A stretch of 6,510 nt of DNA, from the NCBI GenBank assembly GCA_002358575.1, contig DEPD01000024.1, forward strand, positions 70,726 to 77,235, in the 5' to 3' direction. Made by a program: the position numbers and the translations under genes. Positions 5,819 to 6,510 of this stretch are shown in pieces. This stretch comes from Lachnospiraceae bacterium UBA3401 (GTDB lineage Bacteria > Bacillota > Clostridia > Lachnospirales > Lachnospiraceae). The notes beneath the pieces are model-generated. The model ran no database searches. It saw nothing but the letters and a program-made list of their open reading frames with translations, and was not told the DNA's origin. Position 1 is the first letter of the stretch, and every line of letters begins with the position of its first letter.

Positions 5819-6400
5819 TTATTTAAACGCCTCAATAATGGAATTAATCAAATTTGTAATTTCCTCAACAGAAGTCTCAATATCTGTGTAGATTCCAGCC
5901 GACTGACTTGATAAATCCTGCATACTCTTTGCAACTACCGCAAAACCAACACCTGCCTCACCACTTCTTGCCGCCTCTATTGTAGCATTGAGAGATAATA
6001 TTGTCTGCTTCTTGGCAATTCCTTTTAGATGCCCCGTCTTTTCATTAATCATCTGCACCAGCTCACCCGACTTTTTAATATCGCTCTTAATCGAGTCAAA
6101 TCTGCCAGAATTAATATTGTTCAGAAGCTCCAACGTTGCAGTCTGACCAATCTGTGTACTGAGTAGCTCTGCGGCAGTCTTTGCATTCTTGTCCGAAGAC
6201 TTCGCAATGACAACAGAGCCTAACTTGTCTCCATTTACAATGATGTCGAAGGATTCTGTCTCTTCCTCCTGAAATCCTTTTCTGCCTGCAAGGTGCTCTC
6301 CATCTAAACCAAGTACAACAGCGTCAAGACCAGCCACATCTGCATAAGACCGCTGTAAAGCTTGTAATTTGTTAGAATCAATGTAATCTTTTAATACCAT
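5819..6400 (-). CDS. Small soluble PocR-like / methyl-accepting chemotaxis-like signalling protein
   Basis: The 193-residue protein has no signal peptide, transmembrane segment or HAMP domain, so it should be cytoplasmic. Residues about 5-70 resemble a shortened PocR/GAF-like sensory domain (KLQALQRSYADVAGLDAVVL, then FDIIVNGDKLGSVVIA). Residues about 85-190 form an alpha-helical hairpin whose tip is the chemoreceptor signature: GIAKKQTILSLN, then NATIEAARSGEAGVGFAVVA. The key Asn138, Glu142 and Arg145 match the CheA/CheW-contacting tip of Tsr, but the Tsr Phe373 position is Lys. The signalling region is much shorter than in classical receptors, and no C-terminal CheR/CheB tether pentapeptide is seen. 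It probably senses a small cytoplasmic ligand and signals through CheW/CheA-like partners, or has diverged from that role. The start has GGAGG 7 nt upstream and its own promoter. The MCP relation is firm, the PocR call moderate. Confidence 0.87.
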   Translation of the reverse strand: MVLKDYIDSNKLQALQRSYADVAGLDAVVLGLDGEHLAGRKGFQEEETESFDIIVNGDKLGSVVIAKSSDKNAKTAAELLSTQIGQTATLELLNNINSGRFDSIKSDIKKSGELVQMINEKTGHLKGIAKKQTILSLNATIEAARSGEAGVGFAVVAKSMQDLSSQSAGIYTDIETSVEEITNLINSIIEAFK

Positions 6401-6407
6401 ATATTAT

Positions 6408-6412
6408 CCTCC
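6408..6412 (-). promoter_or_regulatory. Ribosome binding site of the chemoreceptor-like gene
   Basis: On the minus strand GGAGG (within TGGAGGAT) is 7 nt before the ATG at 6400. This confirms the start and the short N-terminal sensory region. Confidence 0.85.
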
Positions 6413-6435
6413 ATTCCGCGGTTCGACATATATAC

Positions 6436-6464
6436 AGTATACCGTTATTTTCAGACATTTTCAA
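6436..6464 (-). promoter_or_regulatory. Sigma-A-type promoter of the chemoreceptor-like gene
   Basis: On the minus strand TTGAAA (6459-6464) is followed by exactly 17 nt and then TATACT (6436-6441). Five of six bases match the consensus in each element. Transcription would begin near 6429, giving a leader of about 30 nt with the ribosome site close behind. The gene therefore appears to be its own transcription unit under the housekeeping sigma factor rather than a flagellar sigma-28 type promoter. Confidence 0.75.
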
Positions 6465-6510
6465 TATTTATCTGCCTATTTTACCAACTTTTTTGTAACA
6501 GTTCAGCCTT

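Overview
The window looks like chromosomal DNA from a low-GC Gram-positive anaerobe of the Clostridia, most plausibly a Lachnospiraceae-type gut bacterium. The grounds are strong AGGAGG-type ribosome sites, AT-rich spacers, a Gram-positive style RND pump whose adaptor is a lipoprotein, and a small soluble chemoreceptor-like protein. The genus-level guess is inference.

Layout. On the minus strand (transcribed leftwards from about 4.7 kb) lies a two-gene RND efflux operon. A lipoprotein HlyD/AcrA-type adaptor (about 3107-4675, start revised downstream) is followed after 13 nt by a full-length 1022-residue HAE1-type RND permease (25-3093). The adaptor stop codon overlaps the permease ribosome site, so the two are probably translationally coupled and work as one export complex. 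No TolC-like outer-membrane channel and no dedicated regulator are visible. Divergent from the operon, across a very AT-rich spacer, a plus-strand gene (5005-5721) encodes a secreted two-part protein of unknown function. A GC-rich perfect hairpin separates it from the convergent minus-strand gene at 5819-6400. That gene encodes a 193-residue soluble protein with a PocR-like N-terminus and a minimal methyl-accepting-chemotaxis hairpin, and it has its own sigma-A-type promoter.

The most unusual structure is the leader of the secreted-protein gene. A good promoter (TTGTTA, 18 nt, TATAAT) is predicted to start transcription almost exactly at the first of three consecutive perfect hairpins (4854-4941). 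Their stems differ in sequence and length (11, 5 and 10 bp) but they present the same loop: TGTTCTTT, TGTTCTTT and the close variant TGATCTT. Conserved loops on non-conserved stems are what one expects of a structured RNA read by a trans-acting factor. I do not recognise it as a known RNA family. A second notable pattern is the pair of 21-bp (one-heptad) tandem repeats on opposite arms of the adaptor's very long coiled-coil hairpin.
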